64,000 nt of DNA from Lycocorax pyrrhopterus obiensis. Taxonomy: Eukaryota; Chordata; Aves; Passeriformes; Paradisaeidae. The stretch covers positions 8,164,663 to 8,228,662 of the forward strand of contig JACSVZ010000011.1 of NCBI GenBank assembly GCA_014706295.1. Direction: 5' to 3'. The position numbers and the translations under genes are program-made. Under the pieces are notes generated by a model. That model saw nothing but the letters and a program-made list of their open reading frames with translations. It was not told the DNA's origin and did not search any database. Shown here in pieces: positions 34,621-46,400 of this stretch. Numbering within the stretch: the first letter of the stretch is position 1; each line of letters begins with the position of its first letter.

Positions 34621-37479
34621 CTGCTTTTAGTTTGTGAAATGCTCCTGAAGCGTCCGGCATATCTAACAGGCATGTAGACTGGGGTTTCCCAATGAATTTA
34701 GGGAAGCTAAATGCCAAGGTCCTGTTCACTTTCAGTGGAAACAAATTCCCAGCAAGTTCAGGCCTTTTCAAAACCTTAGCATTCATATTTTGAAAGTTAG
34801 ATAGTACCAGGTTTTTACCACTTTCCTAATTTTAGCTGGGAACAGGGTCCTGTCCTATATAAGAAAGGGGGGAAAAAGAGAACCTGCAGAAGATTGCTTA
34901 TTCATACGAAGTTTGCAAAAGTTTGTAGATAAAGTTTACAAAACCACCACAATTTCTCTTTGAGCATTTGCAGACATCTGCACCTGGCAGAGCTCTCAGC
35001 TGGAGGCTACCGCAGGGCTGAGTCATTTCAGAAGGTAGCAACAACTGCCCTGATTTCCTCAGGAGTTAAAATAGTTCCTAACATACAGCAGTTTTTTCTT
35101 GTCCAACGATTTGGAGAGGGAGGTTTGTCCCCCACAGGGTGGGACATGGTGTGGGGGGTTGGTGCTCCTTCCAGGCCACTTGCCTCACTGCCCTGAGTGG
35201 CCACATGCATGCAGGGGCTGGAGCGAGTCCCTTGGAGGAAGCAATGCTGGCTGCTGTCCCAGGCACTGCCATGGCAGGAGGAAAAAATGGCTTGTACCTC
35301 TAAGGGTCAGTAGCACCAGCCCTGGGATGGGTCCTGCCTGTGGGTCTTCATCCCCATGCTCTGTCCTGGGAGTTCTGAATGTTCAGGTGCACCCTGTCCA
35401 GCACCACCACAGGGCTCCTGTCATGGTCAGGGTGGCATCGGGACAGGGGTTGTTCCCAGGCACTCTCTGCAGCTCCTCCAGTTCCTGGGAGTTACTAACA
35501 TCAGTGTGAACAAGGAAGTTTGCCTCTTCAGGATATTTTTAGCAGCCTGCTGCCCAATGACCACAGGATAAAGGCAGCCTGGCTGGATGAGAATAGGTCA
35601 CTGAGACACGGTGACACTTGGTAACAAACCAAGGCTTGCCAAGTGTCAGAGCTAGGCATGGCCTAGACTGCTCCTAAACCCCAGGCCATTGCCCTGGTTC
35701 CAGCCCACCCTTCCCCGCTGCAGTGAGCTCCAGCAGTGTGAGGCCCCCAGTGCAGCCAGACTCACATCAGCCCATCCTGACTGCGGTGCTGAGCTTGCAG
35801 GGTGCGGATGGCCACCCCAGCACTGAGCACCAGGGCCAGGCTGGGGCAGCCAAACTAAAGAGCCACAGGAGGAAGAACAGAAGAGCTTTGTAGGAATATG
35901 TATTTTTACATCAGAGTCCTTTGTATATACAAAAAAAACCCACCCTGCTGTGCTAGGAGAAAAAACGTCCTGTGGGCATTTCAGACCAACCTATTTTATT
36001 AATGCAAACTGCCAGATTCAACATGCGAGCCAGCTGAAAAACAAGAGGCTGAGAACGAGGAATGTATCCATGGTAAGCACTCGGCAGGCCCGTCAGTCAC
36101 ATCACTCCTAGCTGGGAATCAGGAATAGAGGCAGGCAACTGATAGTGATGCAAAACAAAGGTGTCTGTAATTTGGAGTGGGTTTTGCCAACTCTGCCTGG
36201 GGCTGTACTGTACCTGCCTTTTCCTTACTGTCAAATGATCTGAGCATTAATGGACAAAACAGTAACAACAACATGTTTTAGATATGGAAAATCTTTGTGC
36301 CAACTGCTGCCTATATTTGCACACCTGAGTGTGCAGACTCAGTACACAGCTGCATGGGGCCATGGATGGGGCTGGCTGGACCCGTCTGCAACACTGTGGG
36401 CTTTACACAGACAGTTGTTAACTGCCCTGTGTGGCATTGGTGTGAAATATTAATTTAGGAGTCCACTGTGCAATTTCAGGAGATTTCAAATGGTTTGAGA
36501 ATAACTGCATATCAGAAAATGTCTATAAAATGAACTCTCAAGAAAAGACGTGAAAAATTTAAACCCCAAGCCATTAAATATTCACGGTGATGTATTTGCT
36601 CAGCTCTAATCAGCGTCTGAAGAAGGCTGATAAATGCTGCTTATGAGCAGTTCAAATAGCAGGATGGGTTAAAGTAAAAAAGAAAGTTAAATCCCAGGAT
36701 ATCAGCAGTCAGTAGAGGGAATTACTTGTCCAACAACAGGATAAAAAAAAAAGGTTAGGATAAAAGACTTTCCCAGATAAAGACAATGGGCTCATTCTGA
36801 TGGCTGTCTCTGGAGGTGCAGACATCAATCTCCCAGGAAGAGCCAGAACTCCAGGTGCTCTCTCCAGGGATACACAGCAAGGAGACACCCATCTGTGTTC
36901 TCTTCCACCCCCCACCTGAAGGAACTGGGTGCCTTTGATGTCACTGCCTCTCTAATGCTGTCAGAAGCTGGTACAGATATGCATACACAAAAGAAGGCCG
37001 CACAGTCCTGTTTCACTGTGAAATCACACCGCAAATCCCTCTCACTATTTTTGTTAGCAGAAAATATGTCCATGAAGGCAGGACACAGAGGACCAGAGCA
37101 ATACTGGCAGAGACAGGAGCTGGAGCAGAGACAGAAGTTAGGCTCTGAAGTCAACAAGAAGTGTGGCTGGGTTTTTGGTGAGTATTCTGTGGCCTTGGGG
37201 CAGTGCCTCTTGGGCTCTGTGTCCACAAGAAGGGAAGTGCAGTTACGTCTGAGAACTGCACATTTGAGCATATGCCATGAGGAAAACAATGCTCTTGAAT
37301 CACTCTGCCTCAGTTTCACCAGGAGCAAACCGAGCCAATAACTGCTATGTCTCTCTGGGGAATGCTCTGTGATTTAGGCTGTATTTGGGTCATAAGAGAC
37401 TTCAAAGGTCTTTTGAGCAAAAGCACTAAAGTGCTGCAAAATATGACAGGCGCTGGTAGGCAGAGGCCTGGCAGTGAGG

Positions 37480-37640
37480 CATGTCTGAGCTAAAAAATTC
37501 TAATCTTTCCCCTCCAGATGATTCTGTCAGCCCTGCAATCACTTTTGCAGCTCTTCCTTGAACTCTTCCTTGCTCTTGGTACTTTTTTGTACAAAATGGG
37601 ATGCCCAGACCCATCACGCTCTGACCCTGCTGAGACCCTG
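37480..37640 (-). mobile_element. CR1-like LINE fragment (end of the reverse-transcriptase frame)
   Basis: Read on the minus strand, a short frame contains GRVQGRAAKVIAGL, then GERLEFFSSDM. This parallels the order RVQRRATK..GL...ERL..LGLFSLEK near the C-terminus of CR1 ORF2, as I remember it. The similarity runs over roughly 45 residues and then ends; the flanks are unrecognisable. It is a decayed non-autonomous remnant, and its presence fits a bird or reptile genome. Confidence 0.45.
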
Positions 37641-39861
37641 ACACACCTCGGTGGTCTCAGAGGGGTGCGATCCCCAGCCCCACTGGAACCCCCTTATGCC
37701 AGTGCCTGTGAGCTGTGATGATGAGCTGTGTATCCCTCAGGAGCCCAAGACTTCATGTGAGGAAGAGAAAAATCTAAAAATTATACAAGAGGCTTAGACA
37801 CTGTCAGAAGACAAGCCATGGAAAGAGCTGGCAAAGAGAGTTACTAAATATTTTGAGATCAAATAAACCTGACATTTTAGAGGCCTCTGGTCCATTTTTG
37901 TTGTTCAAATTATATGTGCATCTTCTAATAAATACCTCTGCAACCATAAACACAAAACATAAGAGGGACAGAGAAAGAAAAATCTTGCTGAACAAGGGAG
38001 TTACATACCGTAGGAATGCAGGAATCTGTGATCTGCGTTATTTCTTTGCTTAAGGCCACCTAGCAACAGCACATAGGTTAATCCTCCACAGACTGAACAG
38101 ACAGCATCAGCCAACAGGAAAACAAAACATCCCCGCTAGAAAAAAAATCAGAACAAGGATTACCCATTTGCAAGAGGGTTGTACGAACAGACAGCAACAA
38201 ATAAGAAAGAGGTATACATGATACTCCTGCAAAAGGAAGATTTCCCTGTAAATAGAGTTATTGTCCACCTTGTTATTAAAAATACAAAAAGAGCTTTACA
38301 ACATTTACAGAAAACCTCTGTGGGAGTTGCGGGAGCCCTGCTCCACAGGGAGCTGGGAAGATGAGCTGTGGTCAAGGCTGGTTGCCATCTTAGAGAGCAC
38401 TTTTAAATGATAAATAGAGTGTCCTCTAAAACAAAAAATAAATTTCTGGAGCCGTAACCCTTCTGCCAGGGGTTAGCAGCACCTTCAAGGGCAGGTTCAG
38501 ATCTCTACAATCATTTCTTGGATGTTAAGACATACCATCACTTTCTTAAAAGCCATTGTTTGCAGTGACTCAGCCCACTGTTTGCAGCTCTGCCAGGCTC
38601 CCCCACACCAGGATATTCTGCTAAAGGGGCCTGGGAATACAGAATTAACTCACCAGGAGATTCCCACCGTGCCAGGGCCACTCCACACAGCTGCTGTGCC
38701 CTGGAGAAGACACCCTGCAGGGCTTGCTGGCCCCAACACCTGCTGTGCCTGCAGAGCCTATGCTTCGCAGCACGCGGGGTGGCCTTGGCAAAGCTTCAGC
38801 CCAGGAGCTGTGCTGTCCCCCTGACATCGCCCCTGCCTTTGCCATCCCTGCCACTCCCCCGAAGGACAGCCACCAGGGATGAGATTTTGGAGGAAAACAA
38901 GGTGCGAGGCCACCGCCGCTCGCCAGCCTGCTGCAGCGCTCTGCCTGCATTCCCGCTGCCTTCCTCTCCGCCGCAAGCTGAGTGTCACCTGCTGCTCAGC
39001 AGTGCCAGCACAGCCGGCACTGTCCCCGGGGCAGCTTCTGACCCAACTTTTCTAAGGAGTCTTTGCAGCACAGCACATCTTCCTGTGCTCGCAGAGGGAT
39101 GATGGCCAACGTGGTGCCACGCGTACCTGCGCATCTGGGGTGTGATTTATTAAGGGTTTACTGTTGCTCCTTTTCTGCTGTTCACCAACAGATGGTAGCA
39201 GCACTGCTGCTGTCATGCCAGGCCCGAAGCTGCTCACAGCAGGTGATGACTTCTGCTCTGAAACTTTTCCTACTTGACGAAAAGTCATGCTTGCCCATCT
39301 CCTTGCACCTCACTAGCTGCATCTCTAGTGCAAGTTCAGAGAGCAAATTATCTCCCAGCACATCATATTCTCAATTCAAAGCTCTAGGGAGAGACATGGG
39401 CAGTTGTTGGGGTTGAATCTCTGTTCACAGAATCTGGTGAATCAAAACATGCTCGAGTGCACCAGCAATGCCTGGGCTGAATGCCTCAAACTTCCTGTTC
39501 TGCATGGGGCTGCAGCAGTGCATCCTACCTGGCTCTGCCCACAACAAGCTGTTCCCAAATTGTGACCAACACTCAGCTCAAAGATGGGCATCTGTAAGAC
39601 CCAAATTAATTAATGTATTATTTACCAATTTAATTCTTGGGCAAAGTCCAAGCATTTTGTGCCACTGGTTGCACTGGCCACTTGCACTGGATGGGGTCTG
39701 AGCCACTCACTGCCTTTGCTGGGTGAGCACTAAACCCAGCAGAAGCTTGGCTAAGCAAGGTCTCGTTAAGATGGAGCTAAGTACAGACCTCAGGATTTGG
39801 TCTGCAGCAAAACTACTCTGCAGAAGAAAAACAAACTAACAACAACTCTGCTCTAGAGGGT

Positions 39862-39912
39862 TCCCCTAATTCTGTAAAGTGCTTTGAGGCTTGTGAGCAA
39901 CTCCGAATAATC
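39862..39912. repeat. Possible old MIR/L3-like tail
   Basis: TCTGTAAAGTGCTTTGAGGC followed by AATAATCAATAATACC resembles the TGTAAAGCGCTTTG...ATTATTA layout at the ends of ancient SINE/LINE families. Short and diverged. Confidence 0.3.
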
Positions 39913-42900
39913 AATAATACCATTAACAAAAAGGTGGCCAAATGGCAGCTACCTCTGATTAAAATAGAGCCCTCGGTGTATTGCAGCAAACAGCCATGTA
40001 GCCATTTCTCTGATCAGGAGCAGGTCTTTCCTAGTGTCATATAATTCATGTTAAAATCGCAGCAATAAGGCAGACTGCCTTGCAGCTGTTCACAAGTCTT
40101 TGGAGGCTGCCATTACACTTCACCTTTTTAATGCTTTATGTATTACAGTTTTATTTTCACCTAAGGCTGTGATCCTAAGCTTCCTCACAGCCTTATCTAC
40201 AACTCATATTTCAAAGCCTAATTTTCCTGCCCCCAAATGTAGAATAAAATAGCTTGCAAAAAGGGCTGCAAGGTAGCTGCAAGTTCTGCGGTTTTACAGC
40301 CCTTCTCCATCAGATCTGTATAGGTACTATTCCTTATGGAGCCAAAAACTTCCCAGAGAAGTACTGTAGCTAGAAGATATTTCTTGACCTGGCGTACACT
40401 CTGTCCACCCCAGCTGGTGGAGAGATTATGAAATTTTAATTGGACTGAGAGCAAGATATCACTATAATTGGAGCCCAAGCGCCTGCATGAGCCTGAGAGC
40501 TAAGAGTTGCTGGAAATCCTCGATAGTCGCCAGTGGCCCCAGTGCCTGAACATGCCTGTGCCGCTGCACGGAGGTGATACCCATCCTCTTCTCCACTCAT
40601 GCTGCAGCCACTGGTTCCCTTCCAGAAATAAAAGGTTTTGCAAAGGAAGAATGCCCAGGCCCATCCAGGTTTCCACCTCCTCTAAGGTGACACTAGCAGC
40701 AGCACAAGAAACCATGAGAATATCCCAGCTCATCCTATCACAAGCTTTTGGAAACATATCCTTGTCACAAAAATGTCTCTGTGCTGCAGTGCTGGCAGTG
40801 GACTCTCACTCCAGTGGGCTGTGATCCCCTTCTGCCCTGCCTGGCTGGCTGGACAAGCCTACTGGGGCTGTATGAGCACAGTGGTCCCGTGGCAGGCAGA
40901 GCTTGCCCTGCAGCACAGCATCTCAGGTCAATGCGCTCACTGGTTTTGTGCCACCATCTGATGAGACATAAACCAAGCACTGACTCCCACCACCTCCAAA
41001 AGGTAGACAGGGCCATTGGTTGGAAAAGCAGGCATACTGGAGGAATGCAAATGGTGGGATTATTTATTATTCACATAGGTGCTCAGCCCTTAGCATGTTG
41101 CCTGGCTCCATATAATCATAAAAATCACTCAGCTGAGTCAGTGATCTAACTGTAGGCCCCTCAGCCCAGGGACTCAAATTATCCCAGAAGGCCTGTATTT
41201 CAACATTCATGCCTGGATGACACTTGCTCCCACATACACTTTTTAAATCTTTGCCAGACATGATGAGAGATCATCCTGCAGATGTCCTATATAAAATAAG
41301 ATCTCAGTTTTCCTAGGAAGCCCACATTGAAGAAACTTCAGGAAAACAAGGTGCTACTACAAAATAACTGTCTGAATGCTTAGCAGAGATTGTCTTTATC
41401 TAAATGTCAAAGCAAACCTCCCTTGCATAACACAGTCTTTTGCCTAGGGAAGTACAAATCCAGTCTTCGAGGTAGCCAAGTGCTCCCCCTTCCTAACAGG
41501 CATCTGCTAACAGAGCAGCCTGCTGTGCTCCTCACTCTGGCCATCCCCAGTGCTCCCCACTCTGGCCCTCCCTGCTGTGACGGGCTTATCCCATTACTGC
41601 TGCTCTGGGAATCTCGACTCCTGACACCGGCACTATGGAGGCGGCTCTTGGTGAAGCACTGTCACTTTATGGTGCAGCTCAGCAAAAACTCTGGCTTCTT
41701 TTCTACCTGTGATACCATAAAACCTCAGTGGGCAAACGGCCCCATGTCAGGGCAAGGAACTGGCTTTGCCAAGTGATTTGGTTGGCAATGGTCTTCGCTG
41801 ATGCCAGTGTGAGAGACAGGAGACCAGAAACACCTTGTCTCTCTGTGGTTGCTGTACCGAGGCCCCGCTCCACATGGCTGTCTGGTCTGTGCTCTTTGCG
41901 GCACAGGCGCTGCCACCGGAAGGCTCCAACATTGCTGATGGGCTGTGTGGGTCATTCATTGTCCTAAGAAAAGGAGTATTTCTGAAAATACAACAAAGAC
42001 CTGAAGAAGCAGAAGGACACTTTAAAGCATTTGTGTTGGGCGGAGGTGTCCTAGGGGACATCTGAACACCCTTTCTGTTGTTTTGAAACCACTGGACAAG
42101 CTCCTGGCCCTAACTAAAGGAAATGGCACAAGTGGGTTTAGCTTCAGTCAGGTCTCCAGCACCAGCAACAGAGCATGCTTGGGGGCCTAAGGATGAAATT
42201 TGACTTGGCTTATGTGCCTGATCTCCATTAGTATCAGGATTGCTAAACAGAAAAAAAATAATTAGAAAAAGAAAAAGGACTTGAAGAATGGACTGTTTGC
42301 CTCATGTATAGCATTCATTGAAGCAGAGCTGGGAACAGCATGCATGACCCCAAGGACTGACCCATCCTATTTAGTCTTGGCTTCCTCCTCACACTCTCTC
42401 ACCTCCCTGTGGTCCTCATCTCCCATTACAACCCAGAAGCGCTGCAAACCTGCACCCCAGAAGCAGGCACAGCTAGGCCATGCTCTGCCTGCCACCCCCA
42501 GCCAGTCTTCAGCCCACCTGTGTGGGAACCACAAAGGGAAAGCAAACAAAATAACCAGTAAGAAAATGCTTCGCATTTTAGTTGCAGTTTTCATCTGAAC
42601 AAAGCATTTTGCAAGCCATGGTGAATTCAATTAGTGAAGCCTTAAATTCTTTATTCATTAAAAAACAGAGTTTGCTTTATGATCTCATAATTGAAATCAA
42701 GTTGTAAGACACTGAATAAATACAATTTTTTCTCATGTTGTGAGAAAATGAATAAAAAAGTGTGTTAAAAACCTGAGCCTGTTTTGAGTGGGAAGAGAAG
42801 GAAATCCATTTCTTTGTTATAATGAGCTATCTATATTTCTGCTAAAACATTCTCCAGTCATGCCATCCAGCAGGCATAGTCTGCGAATCTGAAGGCAGAA

Positions 42901-43287
42901 TGAGGTCCCTGCCCTGGGAGCACAGTACATCATTTGGGAAGAAAGCGGCCTGGAAGCTCTGATGTGCAGCCAGCGCTCATCCCGCAGTGTCAGGGTGGCC
43001 CCAGAACAGGCCTGCCCAAGCAACCAGGGACCAAAGTCAAACAGTACCAAGCCCCTAGTTAGCATAAATAATTGGCTTTTCAACATGAAGGCCCCCACAG
43101 TGACTTTCCCATCGAGGAACTATGTGCTACTAAGAGAATTAAAGGTTGAAGGTTCATTACTGGGACAAGTAGAGCACGAACTTTTGCAAAATGCCTCATC
43201 GATTAGCATCATCTCTTGACCTAAAAGAGAAATTCTAAAGAGAGCTGATAGGAAGTTGATTCCTGCTGGGGTTTATTCCTATTAAGC

Positions 43288-43327
43288 ATTATTATTATTA
43301 TTATTATTACTACTACTACTACTACTA
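43288..43327. repeat. Compound microsatellite (ATT)n-(ACT)n
   Basis: About seven ATT/TTA units pass directly into about six ACT/TAC units, which suggests that one base change in an ATT unit was then spread by slippage. Confidence 0.95.
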
Positions 43328-43360
43328 TTGATTTTGGCTCATGATTTTCCTTTATTATAG

Positions 43361-43433
43361 GAAGAAAAAAAAACAAACAAAAGAAGAGGAAAGAAAAAGA
43401 AGTTCAATGAGCTTTTCATCAGTCTGGCTCCAG
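43361..43433 (+). other. Candidate 73-base exon bounded by good splice sites
   Basis: It is preceded by a good acceptor (TTTTCCTTTATTATAG) and followed by a near-perfect donor (CCAG|GTAAGG). Two of its frames are open; one reads a Lys/Arg-rich peptide with KRRGKKKKFNELF. The purine-rich left half makes a basic open frame likely by chance, so coding status is doubtful. It could be a non-coding exon or a cryptic site. Confidence 0.22.
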
Positions 43434-46400
43434 GTAAGGCTACTCACATTGCAAGGCAAAATAGAGTTGCACATAGAGATGCTATTAATACTTCCTTTCT
43501 AATTAAATTCCACAAGAAATTGTGCAGGATATTTCTGTCCCCATACTCATTCTAGGCCCATCATCTTTTGATTAACTATCCTCATGCACTAGGAATTAAG
43601 GTGTGACCTCTAACTTTTTTTGAGAGAGATGTGCTGTTTTTAATATTAACAGCTCCATCTTTTCATTGTTCCTTGAGCAGGGTTGGGAGGAGAAATATAA
43701 TTACACACAATAGGGGTATAATTCATACATTAAAAGTGACATTAAAATGATAGGTAGCAAAATATAACAATGTAACAGCTTGTCTGTCACTCTTATGGAT
43801 TGCTGGCACCCTCCAACCCCATTACAAACACATCCCTGGAGGGAGTGCAGCAGGAAGACGTGAGTGAGATTAACACCAGCGGAGACCTCACGGTGCCTGA
43901 TGCCACGGGGCTCCCTTGGCAGGGATATCTAATTTAAACTCCTGTCGGGTCTCTGCTTCCTGCAGGTGCCACGTCCTCGAGCTGCCTGCCACTGCCCGCA
44001 CCACCAGCACCCGCGTGTCCTGCTCTCGCCGTGAGAAACCGCCCCAACACTGCAAACTCCTGAAGCAGAATCCCAGCGCTTCCATGAGGAGATAATGTTA
44101 TACACTTTGATGTATCTAGGGCATGGGAGGACCTCCTAAGTAGCACACAGGAGAGCAGCTCTGCTGTCTGCAACATCGCCTCCTTCCCAGAAAAACGAGC
44201 TGGCCCTGGCAGTGAGGAAGCCAAGCACCCATCAGTGGGGAGGCACATCACAAGGACTGTTTGCATGGAGCCAGGCTGTGGGTACCAGCTGCCCACGAGG
44301 CAGGGGATGCCTGGGTTCAGCTAGAGCTCTGCTGCAGTGACACGTCTGGCCTGGCAAATCGTTTGAGCTTTGCCTGCCTGCGGAACCTGCAGCCCAGTTT
44401 CACTTGCACTGCTTATACACGGCTGAAGAGAAACTCGTGCAAACCCCCAAGCATGCAAATCTGGGGATTTTTTCCTGCTTAGCTGCAGGGTACTCCCCAT
44501 CAGCATAACCTAAATGCATAACGCTGTTTGGAAACTGAATTAGGGCATCATCTGCTGAAGACACCAATGTCCAGCATCCTCCCCCTCCACAAGGTTGCCA
44601 GGCACCCCTCTGGGGCTCCTGCACCAGCTCTCAGGCAGATGGGGTCATGCTGATCTGCCCTAATGTGACCTGTTAGGGCTGAAGAGAATTAGAAAACATC
44701 CATGTGAGTGGGACCAATCCTCCGGGGAAGGGAGGAACAATCTCCCCAAAAGTCCAGCTGGCTCCAGACGAGGATGCTGTCCATGAGCAGGGTAAGCTAG
44801 AGCTCAAATGGTCTCAGTGTATGCCTTCCTCAGGCTGCAAAGAGCTTTCTTCTGAGCTCAAGTGCTTTTTTGGTTAATGATCACCATGCTTTATCTAGTA
44901 TGAAAATCAAATTAACTTAAACATATGCTCATATTTAAGTGTAACTGACTCTTTGGTTTATCCCCACAAAGAGAAATCTGCAATTAATCCTCTCCTGATA
45001 ACCTTCCTGTCACAATGGGGCCATGCTGCCTCTCCTGCTTGAGCTTCATAGAGTCCCAGTCTTCATGTTCCTCAAACACAAATAGTAGATGTTGCTTCTG
45101 ACAGCAATTAGCTAGCCTTCAATTAAAATTTTTTTCAGGTCCAGTTTTGAGGCCTGAAGGTCCTGATGAATTAAATACAAGTATAAAAACATCAGTGCTG
45201 TTACTGAGGGATTCTGAAAAGATGGAGTGCCATGTGGAGAGGAATGTGAAAATCCAGAAATATTCAGCCTGAAACCTTATACCAGCAGCCAGCAAAAGTC
45301 CAGCAGCAGGAGCTGCACTGTACTTACAATATTCTAGGTAAAATATGCAAATTTTTCACTTTTGTCTGGATAGTGAAATGTGTATTTTAAGACCGAGTTT
45401 TGAAGAGCACCAGCCCTTCCTGCTCCCTGCTTTTTACACCTGCAGGTCTCATTTAGACACCAGTTAACTATCAGGGAGGTGAGACTGTTGGGAGTCCTTG
45501 CCCTTCATCATCCTGCAAATGTAACTGCAGATTTTTGCCATGGTTGTATTTGTTTTGAGGAAAATGGATGACGAGAGGTCTCCACAGCCAGAGTGCACAC
45601 CTTGCTCTCTCCAAGCCCCTCCCAGCCACTGCTCCACACCTCAGGCCTACCAATACAGCCTATTTCTCCATGCACAGCAGTTGGTTTCATCCCTGTGACT
45701 TTTTTTTTTCCCCTTTTTTTCCTTTTTCAAACATTGACTATTTTAGTTCCATTCTTCAGCACTCTTCACCGTATAAACATAAGGAATTAACTGGCACCAG
45801 AAGCAAGGTTTTGCTACGTTAATTACAGCAGCCCCAGCTCTTTTGGAGCAGTGTGGAGCAGCACATCGCGGCAGCCCCAGTGGAAAACAGATCACCGACA
45901 CGGTGCTGCGCTTTTCTCAGGCTGCGGCACCGGAAGCAACCCCAAGGAATTAGGTTTTCTTGATGTCTAAAATTAACTGGAAAAAGTAGTACTTGCCATA
46001 GTGGCTATCCCAAATAAAAGCATCAGATGCTTCCTGTGGAAGAAATTTAAACTGGTGTGATCTGTAATTTCTACATCAAGCAAAACCGGTGTCTCTGTGG
46101 CACAACAGCCTGCCCAAAGGATAGGACAAGGGTGACTGCTTCGGCATCCATCCCTCCTTCTGGAGCCTCATCCCACGAGGCCCTCCTTCACTCCTGGCTT
46201 GTCCTCCCCAAAACAGGGAATGAGTCTCAGTCCTCGGGTACATTCAGTATTAAATAGAGTCACCTTCTATGTCACCATAACTTTCGTGTCAGCTGGTAAA
46301 TTGTGGTTATAGAGGTTAGAGCAATCACTGATGTGCTGTTTCAGGCAGCACACACATAGAAACTAAAACGACCACATTGGGATAAATGGACTTCATGTTA

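Larger units (their letters stand above)
34621..43287. other. Intergenic stretch, no gene seen
   Basis: No coding exon was recognised in 8.6 kb. It contains the CR1-like fragment at about 37,480-37,640, a GC-richer patch with some CG density at 38,690-39,020, and a possible old retroposon tail near 39,862-39,912. Open frames overlap on both strands and are unrecognisable. Confidence 0.55.

Noticed and set aside
34640..34760. Words resembling old reptile/bird interspersed sequence (GCTAAATGCCAAGG and flanks)
   Set aside because: The resemblance is too short and from memory to assign a repeat family.
35392..35416. NRSF/REST-like sequence (CAGCACCACCACAGGGC)
   Set aside because: The two half-sites are present in part, but the spacing is one base short of the consensus.
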